Part shown: piece after piece, positions 10,170-19,189 of the stretch
Numbering within the stretch: the first letter of the stretch is position 1
How the letters are laid out: every line of letters starts with the position of its first letter
Assembly (NCBI RefSeq): GCF_000025705.1
Contig: NC_013959.1
Span: forward strand, 248,001-312,000
Source of the DNA: Sideroxydans lithotrophicus ES-1
GTDB lineage: Bacteria; Pseudomonadota; Gammaproteobacteria; Burkholderiales; Gallionellaceae
Length of the DNA: 64,000 bases
Direction of reading: 5' to 3'
Translations under genes and position numbers: made by a program
The notes under the pieces: generated by a model
The model's input: only the letters and a program-made list of their open reading frames with translations
What the model was told of the DNA's origin: nothing
Databases searched by the model: none

Positions 10170-10242
10170 TTGAGTTGAAACCGACTCAATCTTTCATACT
10201 CTCCTCCTATTCAGGGCTATCGCAAGGTGGCCCGTTTTTTTT
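10170..10242 (+). ncRNA. Candidate small RNA with anti-Shine-Dalgarno stretch
   Basis: A possible extended -10 (TTGTTAGAGT, 10159-10168) with CTTACA 16 bp upstream precedes a short transcript. It would fold into a 5' hairpin (TTGAGT 10170-10175 / ACTCAA 10184-10189), then an unpaired pyrimidine-rich stretch (10190-10213) containing CTCTCCTCCT, then a Rho-independent terminator. This is the typical layout of an Hfq-type trans-acting sRNA. TCTCCTCC (10200-10207) is fully complementary to the SD of the first cyc2 gene (15657-15664), though also to many other SDs. It lies in the 254-bp gap between convergent prmC and argH. No expression evidence. Confidence 0.45.
10214..10242 (+). terminator. Rho-independent terminator after prmC / candidate sRNA
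   Basis: Stem GGGCTA (10214-10219) with TGGCCC (10228-10233), including one G-T pair, 8-nt loop, then G and eight T. It works for the plus strand only. Confidence 0.8.
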
Positions 10243-10296
10243 GCCTGTAGTCTGGTTTTCTGGCCGGACGGCTTGTGATCCCTGCCGGCAGTTCTA

Positions 10297-11682
10297 TCAG
10301 AGCAGTTTGCGCGCACGCGCTATGGCCGCTTCCACCTGCTGCGGGGCGGTACCGCCCGTGTGGTTGCGCGCCGCGAGCGATCCTTCCAGTGTCAGCACGC
10401 CATAGATGTCGTCCGCGATCAGGTTCGAGAACTGTTGCAGCTCGTCCAGCTTGAGTTCGGCCAGGTCGCGGCCTTTCTGCTCGGCATGGCGCACGGCCAA
10501 AGCTACCGCCTCGTGCGCATCGCGGAACGGCAAACCCTTCTTCACCAGATAATCGGCCAGGTCGGTTGCCGTGGCGTAGCCCTGCAAAGCAGCACTGCGC
10601 ATGGCCTCCTGCTTGACCGTGATGCCGCTCATCATGTCGGCATAGATGCGCAAAGTCTGGGTGAGCGTATCCACTGTATCGAACAGCGGCTCCTTGTCTT
10701 CCTGATTGTCCTTGTTGTAGGCCAGCGGCTGGCCTTTCATCAGGGTGAGCAGCGCGACCAGATGGCCGTTCACGCGTCCGGTCTTGCCGCGCACCAGTTC
10801 GGGCACATCGGGATTCTTCTTCTGCGGCATGATCGAAGACCCGGTACAGAAGCGGTCGGCGATATCGATGAAGCCGAAACGCGGGCTCATCCACAGGATC
10901 AGCTCTTCCGACAAACGAGACAGGTGCGTCATGGTCAGGGCGGCGGCGGCGGTGAATTCGATGGCGAAATCGCGGTCGGACACCGCATCCAGCGAGTTCT
11001 GGCACACCGACTCGAAGCCCAGCAGTTCGGCCACCATCTCGCGCTTGATCGGATAACTGGTTCCAGCCAGCGCGGCGGACCCGAGCGGCAAGCGATTGAC
11101 GCGGCGGCGCGCATCGCCGAATCGCTCCACGTCGCGCTGGCACATCTCGAAATAGGCCATCAGGTGATGGGCGAAGCTGACCGGTTGCGCCACCTGCAGA
11201 TGGGTGAAGCCCGGCATGATGGTGTGCGTGTGATGTTGTGCCAGATCGAGCAGGGCTTTTTGCAGGTTCTTCAGCAGTGCAATGATGTCGTCGATGGCGC
11301 TGCGCAGATACAGGCGGATGTCGGTCGCCACCTGGTCGTTGCGCGAGCGTCCCGTATGCAGGCGCTTGCCGGCATCGCCCACCAGCGCGGTAAGCCGTTT
11401 CTCGATGTTCAGGTGCACATCTTCCAGGTCGAGTTGCCAGACGAAGTCGCCGTCGGCGATCTCTTTCTCGATCTGCGCCAGGCCGCGCTGGATGTCGTTC
11501 AGGTCCTGCACGCTGATGATGCTGCAGGCAGCGAGCATCTGCGCATGCGCCAATGACCCGCGGATATCGAACAGTGCCAGGCGCTGGTCGAAATCCACCG
11601 AAGCGGTATAGCGCTTCACCAACTCCGCCACGGGTTCATTGAAACGTCCCGACCATGCCTGTTTGTCTTGCATCGTTGCCAT
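10297..11682 (-). CDS. argH: Argininosuccinate lyase
   Basis: 461 aa. It cleaves argininosuccinate to arginine and fumarate. The fumarase/aspartase-superfamily signature [12 protein letters not shown] and the [12 protein letters not shown] block are visible. The frame is open 68 codons further upstream, but 11682 ([14 protein letters not shown]) is the family-typical start and has GGA 7 nt upstream. It is divergent from an AlgZ-like kinase gene with only 36 bp between, so the two promoters must overlap the coding ends. Confidence 0.95.
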   Translation of the reverse strand: MATMQDKQAWSGRFNEPVAELVKRYTASVDFDQRLALFDIRGSLAHAQMLAACSIISVQDLNDIQRGLAQIEKEIADGDFVWQLDLEDVHLNIEKRLTALVGDAGKRLHTGRSRNDQVATDIRLYLRSAIDDIIALLKNLQKALLDLAQHHTHTIMPGFTHLQVAQPVSFAHHLMAYFEMCQRDVERFGDARRRVNRLPLGSAALAGTSYPIKREMVAELLGFESVCQNSLDAVSDRDFAIEFTAAAALTMTHLSRLSEELILWMSPRFGFIDIADRFCTGSSIMPQKKNPDVPELVRGKTGRVNGHLVALLTLMKGQPLAYNKDNQEDKEPLFDTVDTLTQTLRIYADMMSGITVKQEAMRSAALQGYATATDLADYLVKKGLPFRDAHEAVALAVRHAEQKGRDLAELKLDELQQFSNLIADDIYGVLTLEGSLAARNHTGGTAPQQVEAAIARARKLL

Positions 11683-11718
11683 GTCTTGTCCAGAATGTGC
11701 GGCACTTGAAAGGTCAAA

Positions 11719-12750
11719 ATGCCGGAGACACGCAGTATAAATCAAAACATTGCGTCCAAGCTGTTGCCCGACTTCCGCAATCTGGGTACCGCGATGCGCA
11801 TCATCCTGCTGGCCAACGCCATCGCACTGCTCGGTGCCGCCTCGCAGGCCGTTTCGTTCGATGACTTGCAGGGCGGCCTGCTGCAAGGCTCGGCATTGCT
11901 GCAGCCGGTCCTGCTAAGCAGCTTGCTGATGTTGTATGCGCTCAATCCGGTATTGGCAAAACTGCCATACCGGCAGGGTGTGGCGGCTGTGGTGGCCGTA
12001 GTGGCCGTACTTACCTTGTTGATCGACTTGTCCGGCGGCGAACTGTTCGCCGCGTCCGGAGGCTATGGAGCGTTTCGCTACATGCGCCATGCATTCGTCG
12101 GCATCGCATTGTCGCTGCTGCTGCTGTCATACTTCCGCCTGCGCGCGCTGGCACTGTCGCCCGCAAAACAGGAAGCGCGCCTGCAAGCGCTGCAAGCGCG
12201 CATCCGCCCCCACTTCCTGTTCAACACCATCAACGCCGTATTGAGCATCGTGCGGGCCGACCCCAAGCGCGCAGAGAACGCACTGGAGGACATGGCTGAC
12301 CTGTTCCGCGTGGCGATGACCGAGCAGCACGAACTGGTTGCGTTGGGTAAAGAGGTCGAACTGGCCAGGCAATATCTGGCCATCGAAGAATTGCGTCTGG
12401 GCGAACGGCTCAAGGTGAGCTGGAATATCCGCAACATGCCGTCCGATGCGCTCATCCCGCCGCTGGTCCTGCAACCGCTGCTGGAGAATGCCGTCTATCA
12501 CGGGATCGAGCCGCTGCCGGAAGGCGGCACCATCGACGTCCGGCTGTACCTGGATGACAACGAATTGAATCTGGAAGTGAGCAACCCGGCGCCGGCCCAG
12601 GCCGTGCCGCACGCGAATGGCAACAAGATGGCACTCTCCAACATCCGCGAACGCTTAGCCCTGCTGTTCGATGTGGAAGCGCATTACCAGGTGGAACGCG
12701 ATGCGGACCGTTACAACGTACACATCCTCATTCCCTATGTGAAAGGGTAG
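11719..12750 (+). CDS. LytS/AlgZ-type sensor histidine kinase
   Basis: 343 aa. Four hydrophobic segments (about residues 27-135) are followed by a His_kinase domain with phosphoacceptor H165 in [12 protein letters not shown] and an ATPase domain ([20 protein letters not shown]). This is the AlgZ/FimS class, which phosphorylates LytTR regulators. The start has AAGG a few bases upstream. The cognate LytTR regulator begins 5 bp downstream, and an OmpR-type pair then follows, so the four regulators form one apparent operon ending just before the cyc2 cluster. Confidence 0.88.
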   Translation: MPETRSINQNIASKLLPDFRNLGTAMRIILLANAIALLGAASQAVSFDDLQGGLLQGSALLQPVLLSSLLMLYALNPVLAKLPYRQGVAAVVAVVAVLTLLIDLSGGELFAASGGYGAFRYMRHAFVGIALSLLLLSYFRLRALALSPAKQEARLQALQARIRPHFLFNTINAVLSIVRADPKRAENALEDMADLFRVAMTEQHELVALGKEVELARQYLAIEELRLGERLKVSWNIRNMPSDALIPPLVLQPLLENAVYHGIEPLPEGGTIDVRLYLDDNELNLEVSNPAPAQAVPHANGNKMALSNIRERLALLFDVEAHYQVERDADRYNVHILIPYVKG

Positions 12751-12755
12751 CCAGC

Positions 12756-13520
12756 ATGAACGACACAGTCACCCTGCCGCTCACTGTCTTCATCGTCGAT
12801 GACGAAGCGCCCGCGCGCAACCGCCTCAAGGAGCTGCTGGCCGATTGCGATGCACAGTTCCCCTTGCAGCTGGTGGGCGAAGCAGCCAACGGACGGGATG
12901 CGCTGGACAAGCTTGCCGAGACGCCTGCCGAAGTCGTGCTGATGGATATACGCATGCCGCAAATGGACGGCATCGAACTGGCGCGCCATCTGAACAAGCT
13001 CGATCACCCCCCGGTGATCATCTTCACCACCGCATATGACAGCTATGCCATCCAGGCATTCGAACAACGCGCCATCGATTACTTGCTCAAGCCGATCCGC
13101 CTGGGACGCCTGTTCGACGCCCTTTCCAGGGCGCGCGACATGGTGCCGATACGCACCGAAGTGCTGCGCGAACTCACGCCCGAACCGCGCAGCAACCTTT
13201 CTGCGCACGAGCGCGGCAAGGTGCTGCTCATCCCCATCGACCAGGTACTCTACCTGCGTGCCGAATTGAAATACGTTACAGTACGGACTTTGGAGCGGGA
13301 GTATCTCATCGAAGAATCGCTCACCGCGCTGGAAAAGGAGTACAGCGCACGCTTCGTGCGCATCCATCGCAACTGCCTGGTGGCAAAGAAGGCTATTGCA
13401 GGTTTTGAAAAGGGTGGTGAGGAAGGCGAAAGTGGCTGGTTGATGATCCTGGAAGGGCTGGATGAGCGGTTGCCGATCAGTCGTAGACAAATGAGTGTCG
13501 TTAAGGAATATGGGAAATAA
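12756..13520 (+). CDS. AlgR-like LytTR response regulator
   Basis: 254 aa. Receiver domain with FIVDDEAPARNRL and phosphoacceptor D64 (VLMDIRMPQMDG), KP motif in YLLKPIRLGRL, and a C-terminal LytTR DNA-binding domain (about 150-250; FVRIHRNCLV). It pairs with the kinase 5 bp upstream. Targets are unknown; in pseudomonads AlgR controls envelope functions. Only 3 bp separate it from the next regulator gene. Confidence 0.9.
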   Translation: MNDTVTLPLTVFIVDDEAPARNRLKELLADCDAQFPLQLVGEAANGRDALDKLAETPAEVVLMDIRMPQMDGIELARHLNKLDHPPVIIFTTAYDSYAIQAFEQRAIDYLLKPIRLGRLFDALSRARDMVPIRTEVLRELTPEPRSNLSAHERGKVLLIPIDQVLYLRAELKYVTVRTLEREYLIEESLTALEKEYSARFVRIHRNCLVAKKAIAGFEKGGEEGESGWLMILEGLDERLPISRRQMSVVKEYGK

Positions 13521-13523
13521 ACT

Positions 13524-14216
13524 ATGCGTGTACTGATCATTGAAGACAATCGAGACCTTGCTTCCAACATGTTCGATTTCCTGGAAGCCAAAGGACATGT
13601 CGTGGATGCGGCAGGGGATGGCATATCCGGCATGCATTTGGCGCTGGTCAATCAATATGATGCGATCGTGCTCGACCTGATGCTGCCGGGCATGGACGGC
13701 ATCACGCTGTGCCGCAAATTGCGGGAAGAGGGGGGCAAGGACACGCCGATCCTGATGATCACCGCGCGCGATTCGCTGGAAGACAAGATCGCCGGCCTGG
13801 AAGCGGGTGCGGACGACTACCTGGTCAAACCCGCCGAGTTGCGCGAAGTCGAGTTGCGCTTGCGCGTGCTGTTCCGGCGCGGCGGAGACCACACGCAGAA
13901 GCAGAAGAAGATGACCGTGGACGACCTCAGCATGGACCCGTTCACCTGTTCGGTGAAGCGCGGCAACAAGTCCATCGACCTGCCGCCGATCCCGTACAAG
14001 ATACTGGAGATACTGATGGCGCGTTCTCCCCAAGTGGTCAACCGCGAAGACATCGAGCATGTCGTGTGGGGCGAAGGACGCCCGGACAGCGATTCGCTGC
14101 GGGCGCATGTGCATCTGCTGCGGGAACTCATCGACAAGCCGTTCGAGCGCAAGCTGTTGCGCACCATGCGCGGATTCGGATACCAGCTGGTCAGCCCGGA
14201 TGTTCCGGACCAGTAG
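13524..14216 (+). CDS. OmpR-family response regulator, candidate cyc2 regulator
   Basis: 230 aa. Receiver domain with IIEDNRDLA and phosphoacceptor D51 (IVLDLMLPGMDG), KP in YLVKPAELRE, and a C-terminal winged helix (about 128-225; LLRTMRGFGYQL is the wing). The partner kinase overlaps its 3' end by 17 nt. OmpR-family dimers bind direct hexamer repeats with 11-bp spacing; just such arrays precede all three cyc2 genes, the first beginning 1.3 kb downstream. The regulatory link is inferred from this match and from position. Confidence 0.92.
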   Translation: MRVLIIEDNRDLASNMFDFLEAKGHVVDAAGDGISGMHLALVNQYDAIVLDLMLPGMDGITLCRKLREEGGKDTPILMITARDSLEDKIAGLEAGADDYLVKPAELREVELRLRVLFRRGGDHTQKQKKMTVDDLSMDPFTCSVKRGNKSIDLPPIPYKILEILMARSPQVVNREDIEHVVWGEGRPDSDSLRAHVHLLRELIDKPFERKLLRTMRGFGYQLVSPDVPDQ

Positions 14217-15450
14217 CCTGCGTTTCCGTGTCGCATATTTCTATGCGATTTTCGGGGCGGGGCTCAGCATCCTGCTTTCCATGGCGGTCTTCTTCTCGGT
14301 GCAGGAGATCGGGCACCGGCTCATGGACGACACCCTGCGCCTGGAGCTGGACGATCACATCATCGACGGCAAGTTCATACCGCCGAACACCATCGCCATC
14401 AAAGGATACGATCTTTCCGATGGCGAATCCGAAAACATTCCCCCCGAGGTGAAAGATCTGTCCCCGGGCAGTTTCAACACGACGGTCGGGCTCACCGACT
14501 ACCGGGCGCTGGTCGTCGACCGGCGGGGCAAACGTTACGTCATGCTGTTCGATACGGATAGCGAACATCTGCGCGAATCGAGATTCTTCGTGTTCGTGGT
14601 GTTCTTCAGCATATTCATGAGCGTCAGTTCGGCGGCGGGCGGCTTCTGGCTGGCCAGCCGCGTCACTTCATCGGTCACCCGTCTGGCCAGGCAGGTCAGC
14701 CGAGCCGAGCCGGGGGACACCGAGCTCTCCCTGATCAAGCTCACCAGCAACGACGAAGTGGGAGACCTGGCCCGCGCCTTCGATCGCTACTTGCGCCGCC
14801 TGCGCGAATTCGTCGAACGCGAGAATTTCTTCACTGCGGATGTGAGTCATGAATTGCGCACGCCGCTCGCCATCATGCTCGGCACGGTCGAGGTGCTGGA
14901 GCAGGATGGAACGCTGACTGCAAAACAGGCAGAGCGTGTCGCGCGCATCCGCCGCGCCGCGCAAGACATGATCGAGCTGACCTCGGCCTTGCTGCTGATG
15001 GCGCGCGAACACCGCAATACCGCGGATGAACAGCCGTGCAACGTGGCCGAAGTGACGCTGGCCTGCGTCGAAAAGCACCGCCACCTGATCGGTGACAGGC
15101 CGATCCGCATGGATGTGATATTGACCGCTCAGCCGAGCCTGGTCGTCGAGCGGCCCCTGCTTGAGATCGTGATCGGCAACCTGATCCGCAATGCCTTGTT
15201 CCACACCGAAGCGGGCGTCGTTTCGCTGAAGCTTGAAGACAAGCGGCTGGTCGTGCAGGACACCGGCGCCGGGATGCGGCCGGAAGAACTGGAGCGCGCG
15301 CTGGAACGCTATTACAAAGGTACATCGAGCGCGGGGGCCGGCGTCGGACTGTCGCTGGTCAAGCGCATCTGCGACCGCTACGGCTGGCGCATCTCCCTCG
15401 ACAGCAAGGAAGGGCAGGGCACTGCGGCGGAGATCGGTTTCTCGGCCTGA
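14200..15450 (+). CDS. HAMP-type sensor histidine kinase
   Basis: 416 aa from the ATG at 14200 (MFRTSSLRFRVAYFY), which overlaps the regulator stop by 17 nt; the frame is open further upstream but inside the regulator gene. TM1 (about 12-34), a periplasmic sensor of about 95 residues, TM2 (about 129-152), HAMP, H217 in ADVSHELRTPLAIM, N-box NLIRNALFHT and G-box VQDTGAGM. It probably responds to a periplasmic condition. No Fe-binding motif of the ExxE type is evident in the sensor domain by eye. It is the last gene before cyc2. Confidence 0.92.
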   Translation: MFRTSSLRFRVAYFYAIFGAGLSILLSMAVFFSVQEIGHRLMDDTLRLELDDHIIDGKFIPPNTIAIKGYDLSDGESENIPPEVKDLSPGSFNTTVGLTDYRALVVDRRGKRYVMLFDTDSEHLRESRFFVFVVFFSIFMSVSSAAGGFWLASRVTSSVTRLARQVSRAEPGDTELSLIKLTSNDEVGDLARAFDRYLRRLREFVERENFFTADVSHELRTPLAIMLGTVEVLEQDGTLTAKQAERVARIRRAAQDMIELTSALLLMAREHRNTADEQPCNVAEVTLACVEKHRHLIGDRPIRMDVILTAQPSLVVERPLLEIVIGNLIRNALFHTEAGVVSLKLEDKRLVVQDTGAGMRPEELERALERYYKGTSSAGAGVGLSLVKRICDRYGWRISLDSKEGQGTAAEIGFSA

Positions 15451-15513
15451 TCGAAAAGCGAGTTTATAATCGCGTAAACCGCCAAATCACTGATCTGTTG
15501 CAATAAACACAAA

Positions 15514-15568
15514 TTCACCCATCTTTTACGCTGCGTTAACGGTGTCTTTACGGGGCCGTTGCTAGTAT
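15514..15568 (+). promoter_or_regulatory. cyc2-1 promoter: four 11-bp-spaced repeats and extended -10
   Basis: Hexamers TTCACC (15514), TTTACG (15525), TTAACG (15536) and TTTACG (15547) start exactly 11 bp apart, followed by TTGCTAGTAT, an extended -10 with TAGTAT at 15563-15568. The same layout precedes the other two cyc2 genes. A TATAAT at 15465-15470 could be a second, upstream promoter. Confidence 0.7.
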
Positions 15569-15670
15569 TTGGCCATCCTGTGCAAGTAATTGGTTTTGAT
15601 CGCACATGGTGAAGTATCTGGCTCGGGGGGGGTCTGTTCCCTGAATTTAAATCTCTGGAGGAGAAACGCA

Positions 15671-16984
15671 ATGAAGAAAATCGTACTGTCTCTGGCAGGC
15701 GTGTTGGCAGCAACCGCATTCGCACCTGAAGCATCCGCACTTCCATTGTTCGCACGTCAAACCGGCATGGCATGTTCCGCATGTCACTTCCAACATTTCC
15801 CGATGCTGAACAGCTTCGGCCGCGCATTCAAGGCAGCCGGCTTCACCATGGTAGGCGCACAAGGCAAGATCGAGGGCGACAACCTGTCGATCCCTGACAC
15901 GCTGAACGCAGCCGTGTTGACCACCATGGGTTATGTGAAGACCAATAACAACGGAGCAAATGCTGCGGGCGTAACTGCTCAAACAGCAAACTCCACATTG
16001 AATACGCCCCAAGACGGCACGATCTATGTGCCGGGTACCAATGGCGAGTTCTCCCTGTTCCTCGGCGGCCGTACCAGCGATTTCTCCGGTGCGCTGGCTG
16101 AAGTCGGCTTGACACAATCTGGCGGTATCGGCGCCGGTCTGGCTTCTGCCAAGTTTCCGTTCATGGTGCCGGTGGGTGACATGCACATTGGTATCGTTCC
16201 GTTCACAACAGACGGTCAGGGCGCATCCTACGGCTTCGAATACCTGAACACCGGTGCCAACGCCGTGCATACCATGCTGTTCGCCGGCGGCGACGTCAAC
16301 GGTTCTATCGGGACAACGGTTTCTGCTCAGCAATACCTTGGTACTGCTACAGCTGCAACCGGTGCGGCCCTGGTTGCCAATAGCGACCTGGGCTTCATCA
16401 ACATCACCAAGTTCCATGGCGTTGGTACCAACAATCTGGGCTTTGCGAACGGTGGAAAGCTGGGTTCTACCTACATCCGCGTAGCTGGTACGTTCGACGT
16501 GGCTGGCTGGGATTCCGCTGTGGGCGTACAGAGCTGGAGCGGTGTTTCCAGCGACGTTACCGCATTGTTAGCGCAAGAAACCAAGGCAACGGCGATCGAC
16601 GGCCAGATGCAAGGCACGGTAGGCGAGATGCCATTGGGCGTGTATGCCAGCTATGCGACGGCACCTGTGGCCAGCACTGGTATGACTAACCTGTACAACG
16701 CAAATGTTGCTGCAGGCGCAACTGCACGTAAGGCAATCGTAGTTGCTGCAGAACTGGGCTTCATGCCGGAAGTGGCAACCGTTGGCGTCGCTTACCGCAG
16801 GGGTACTACTGGTGCGGGCAATGGTGTCGATGGCGACAATTCCATCCTGCTGTCGGCCAGCTACAAGATCCAGCAAAACCTGTTGTCGCAGATCGTCTAC
16901 ACCAAGCAATCCGGTTCCGCATGGAACGGCATTGTTGATGGTGGCGACAAGCAGCTCGCGATCAACCTGGCAGTGCTCTGGTAA
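15671..16984 (+). CDS. cyc2: Cyc2-type outer-membrane cytochrome-porin fusion, copy 1
   Basis: 437 aa. The signal peptide (cleavage likely after ASA, residue 23) is followed at once by a single c-type heme motif, C35-S-A-C38-H39, in ARQTGMACSACHFQHFP, then about 390 residues of alternating beta-strand pattern ending in LAVLW; a terminal aromatic residue is typical of outer-membrane barrels. This is the Cyc2 plan: a small cytochrome plugged into a porin, known as the Fe(II) oxidase of neutrophilic and acidophilic iron oxidizers. The start at 15671 has GGAGGAG 7 nt upstream; the upstream ATG at 15590 would destroy the signal peptide. Two paralogues follow. Confidence 0.9.
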   Translation: MKKIVLSLAGVLAATAFAPEASALPLFARQTGMACSACHFQHFPMLNSFGRAFKAAGFTMVGAQGKIEGDNLSIPDTLNAAVLTTMGYVKTNNNGANAAGVTAQTANSTLNTPQDGTIYVPGTNGEFSLFLGGRTSDFSGALAEVGLTQSGGIGAGLASAKFPFMVPVGDMHIGIVPFTTDGQGASYGFEYLNTGANAVHTMLFAGGDVNGSIGTTVSAQQYLGTATAATGAALVANSDLGFINITKFHGVGTNNLGFANGGKLGSTYIRVAGTFDVAGWDSAVGVQSWSGVSSDVTALLAQETKATAIDGQMQGTVGEMPLGVYASYATAPVASTGMTNLYNANVAAGATARKAIVVAAELGFMPEVATVGVAYRRGTTGAGNGVDGDNSILLSASYKIQQNLLSQIVYTKQSGSAWNGIVDGGDKQLAINLAVLW

Positions 16985-17208
16985 TAGATCACTCGTTCCG
17001 CTGCGCACGCAAGTGTGCAGCGGGTGAGGCAAGATCCGTTACCAAGGTTCAGGAATCACAGAAAACAAACCACAAAAACTACCAAGCCATGTGGTTGGGT
17101 CGTTGCTAGGTTCGTGATTCTCTGCAAGGCGGGGAGCTGCGGAGGGTCACACCAGAGGGGGCCAGCGCCAAGGCCCAGCACACGACGGCGAGTAGTGGCA
17201 ACATAATT
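16985..17208 (+). other. 3' region of cyc2-1 with long GNRA hairpin
   Basis: No gene is seen. CCGCTGCGCAC (16998-17008), loop GCAA, GTGTGCAGCGG (17013-17023) form a strong hairpin 13 nt after the stop codon without T-tract, perhaps protecting the mRNA 3' end. A lone TTGCTAGGTT (17103-17112) resembles the cyc2 -10 box but lacks the repeat array. Confidence 0.5.
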
Positions 17209-17236
17209 GGGGAGACTTCGGTCTCCCCTATTTTTT
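17209..17236 (+). terminator. Rho-independent terminator of cyc2-1
   Basis: GGGGAGAC (17209-17216), TTCG tetraloop, GTCTCCCC (17221-17228), then TATTTTTT. It is a very stable hairpin, unusually far (225 bp) from the stop codon. Confidence 0.92.
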
Positions 17237-17375
17237 GGCCTTTATTTTTGAATTCACCAAGCTTGGCGCTTGCGTCGAGCGCCTTTGCATCTGCCATCAA
17301 GGCGAAGATCCTGCAGCATCAAAACCCATGCGCTGCCTGCCTATCGGGCTATTCGAGCCCTGCGCATCGATGCTA

Positions 17376-17414
17376 TTAACGTATTAATGACGTATGAATA
17401 ACTAATTCTTGATT
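17376..17414 (+). promoter_or_regulatory. Second, weaker 11-bp repeat array upstream of cyc2-2
   Basis: TTAACG (17376), ATGACG (17387), ATAACT (17398) and TTGATT (17409) again start 11 bp apart, 62 bp upstream of the main array. It may be an accessory binding region for the same regulator. The hexamers are more degenerate, so this is less certain. Confidence 0.4.
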
Positions 17415-17437
17415 TTCAGTGTCTCGAAAACACCAAA

Positions 17438-17492
17438 TTAACGTGTTCTTGACGTTGTCTTGACTTTTGTTTGACAAAGCGATTGCTAGGAT
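17438..17492 (+). promoter_or_regulatory. cyc2-2 promoter: four 11-bp-spaced repeats and extended -10
   Basis: TTAACG (17438), TTGACG (17449), TTGACT (17460) and TTGACA (17471), each 11 bp apart, then TTGCTAGGAT (TAGGAT at 17487-17492). Spacing from the last hexamer to the -10 box is the same as in copy 1 (10 bp), too short for a standard -35, which fits activator-dependent initiation. Confidence 0.75.
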
Positions 17493-17588
17493 GCCCCTCC
17501 TACCGGATGCACTTTAGGGTTATACCCCATAGCGCAAGGGAGTCAGGTAGAGGTAAGCAGTTCATTATTTCATAAGAGGAGAAACGTA

Positions 17589-18908
17589 ATGAAGAAAATC
17601 GTTCTGTCCCTGGCAGGCGTTTTGGCAGCAGCCGCATTTGCACCAGAAGCATCTGCCGTTCCGGCATTTGCGCGTCAAACCGGTATGGCATGTTCCGCAT
17701 GTCACTACCAGCATTTTCCCTTGTTGAACGGTTTCGGCCGTTCGTTCAAGTCCGCGGCGTACTCGATGATGGGCGCACAGGGCAAGATCGAGGGCGAGAA
17801 CCTTTCCATTCCCGATGTGGTTAACTTCGGTGGCTTCACGACCACGTTTGTCCAATCCCAGTCCGCTGGCCAAACTGCCGGTGTGGGCAATGCTGTGGCA
17901 GTACCCAAGTGGGGCGTTCCGGGAACAGGCGGCGAACTGTCGCTGTTCCTCGGTGGACGCATCTCCGACTTCGCCGGCTTCCTGGGTGAAGCAGGTCTGG
18001 GCGGTGGCGGTGCGGCCAACACTGGCGGTATCGTCGGCGCCGCCAAGCTGGCCATGTTGTTCCCGGTGGGCGATGCCCGCGTGGGTACCGTGATCTACTC
18101 GAGCAATGGTCAAGGCGCTGCATACAGCTTCGAATTGCTGAATACCGGCGCAGCCAATACCCACAAGCTGATGGGCAACAACGGTCCGTCCAGCCAGCAC
18201 GTCAAGGCGACTTCGGCTTCCCAGTACTTCGGTACCAACACGGCTGCGACTGGTGTCAACGTGGTGGCGAACAGCACCATGGGCTTCATCAACGTCGGTG
18301 CCTACGAAATGGCAGGTAACAGCCTGGTTGGCGGTGCCAACAACCTGAACCTGACCTATATCCGCGCAGCAGCGACCATCGACTTGGCCGGCTGGGATGC
18401 AGGCTTCGGTATCCAGAACTTCGGCGGCAAGAGCTATGTGACCGGCGGTAACAACGTGGCTGCAGTTGCCGGTACGGCCAACGCACCGAAGGCAACCATC
18501 ATTGACGCACAGATGCAGGGTGATCTGGCCGAGATGCCGGTCGGCTTCTATGCTTCCTATGGTACGGCAGCTGCAGGTACCGCGACAGAAACCAACATCT
18601 TCAATCCGATGGCTCCCAACGGTGGTGCAGGCACCACTGCAGCAACTTCGTTCAACGTGGCGGCTGAGTTCGGCATCATCCCGCATGTGTCGACCATTCA
18701 GGTGGCGATGCGTTTGGCAAAGAACGGTGCGGCAGTCAACAACACCGACAATGCTTTGATGTTGGGTGTGACTTACGAGCTGGCGCAGAACGTGGCACTC
18801 AGCTTAACCCGCACGCAACAGTCGGGCAGTGCATGGAACACCGATGCCGCAGGCAACCAGGCTGTGGGCAAGACTGCCAACACACTGTTGCTGGAAGCGC
18901 TGTTCTAA
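17589..18908 (+). CDS. cyc2: Cyc2-type outer-membrane cytochrome-porin fusion, copy 2
   Basis: 439 aa. The first 60 residues are nearly identical to copy 1 (signal peptide, then C35-S-A-C38-H39 in TGMACSACHYQHFP), while the barrel region has diverged strongly; it ends LLLEALF. Starts at 17589 after AGAGGAG. It has its own promoter array and terminator, so the three copies can be expressed separately. Function as for copy 1: electrons from extracellular Fe(II) enter through the heme. A divergent barrel with a fixed heme plug suggests the copies differ in surface loops, pore or substrate form. Confidence 0.9.
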   Translation: MKKIVLSLAGVLAAAAFAPEASAVPAFARQTGMACSACHYQHFPLLNGFGRSFKSAAYSMMGAQGKIEGENLSIPDVVNFGGFTTTFVQSQSAGQTAGVGNAVAVPKWGVPGTGGELSLFLGGRISDFAGFLGEAGLGGGGAANTGGIVGAAKLAMLFPVGDARVGTVIYSSNGQGAAYSFELLNTGAANTHKLMGNNGPSSQHVKATSASQYFGTNTAATGVNVVANSTMGFINVGAYEMAGNSLVGGANNLNLTYIRAAATIDLAGWDAGFGIQNFGGKSYVTGGNNVAAVAGTANAPKATIIDAQMQGDLAEMPVGFYASYGTAAAGTATETNIFNPMAPNGGAGTTAATSFNVAAEFGIIPHVSTIQVAMRLAKNGAAVNNTDNALMLGVTYELAQNVALSLTRTQQSGSAWNTDAAGNQAVGKTANTLLLEALF

Positions 18909-19020
18909 TCACAGCGTTCAGGCTGAGACTGGTTGACGGCGGGCCATTTTCCAGGAAACGGGATGCACGGAAAATGGGCTGAGCTGAAAGCAGGATAAAG
19001 AAATCAAAAAGCTGCAAATT

Positions 19021-19047
19021 TGGGAGGCCTGGGCCTCCCATTTTTTT
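19021..19047 (+). terminator. Rho-independent terminator of cyc2-2
   Basis: TGGGAGGC (19021-19028), loop CTGG, GCCTCCCA (19033-19040), seven T. An imperfect inverted repeat (CCATTTTCC near 18944 / GGAAAATGG at 18969) lies between it and the stop codon. The rest of the gap from 18909 to 19189 holds no gene I can support. Confidence 0.92.
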
Positions 19048-19189
19048 CGCAAAACAAAAATGTTGCACAAAAGATACAGCATGCTTATGTCGGCAACATC
19101 ATCAGCAGTGATTCATACAGAAATAAAAGCAAATAGAATCATCATTCTGAGCAGCATAAATGCGATTCCGCAAAAGGCAAACAGGAGTA

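Noticed and set aside
10360-11556. 398-codon plus-strand frame inside argH
   Set aside because: Antisense shadow; argH motifs are on the other strand.
12735-14114. 459-codon minus-strand frame opposite the two response regulators
   Set aside because: Antisense shadow of two genes with clear receiver and DNA-binding motifs.
17015-17300. Short frames between cyc2-1 and its terminator
   Set aside because: No SD or signal peptide, and they run over the terminator hairpin.
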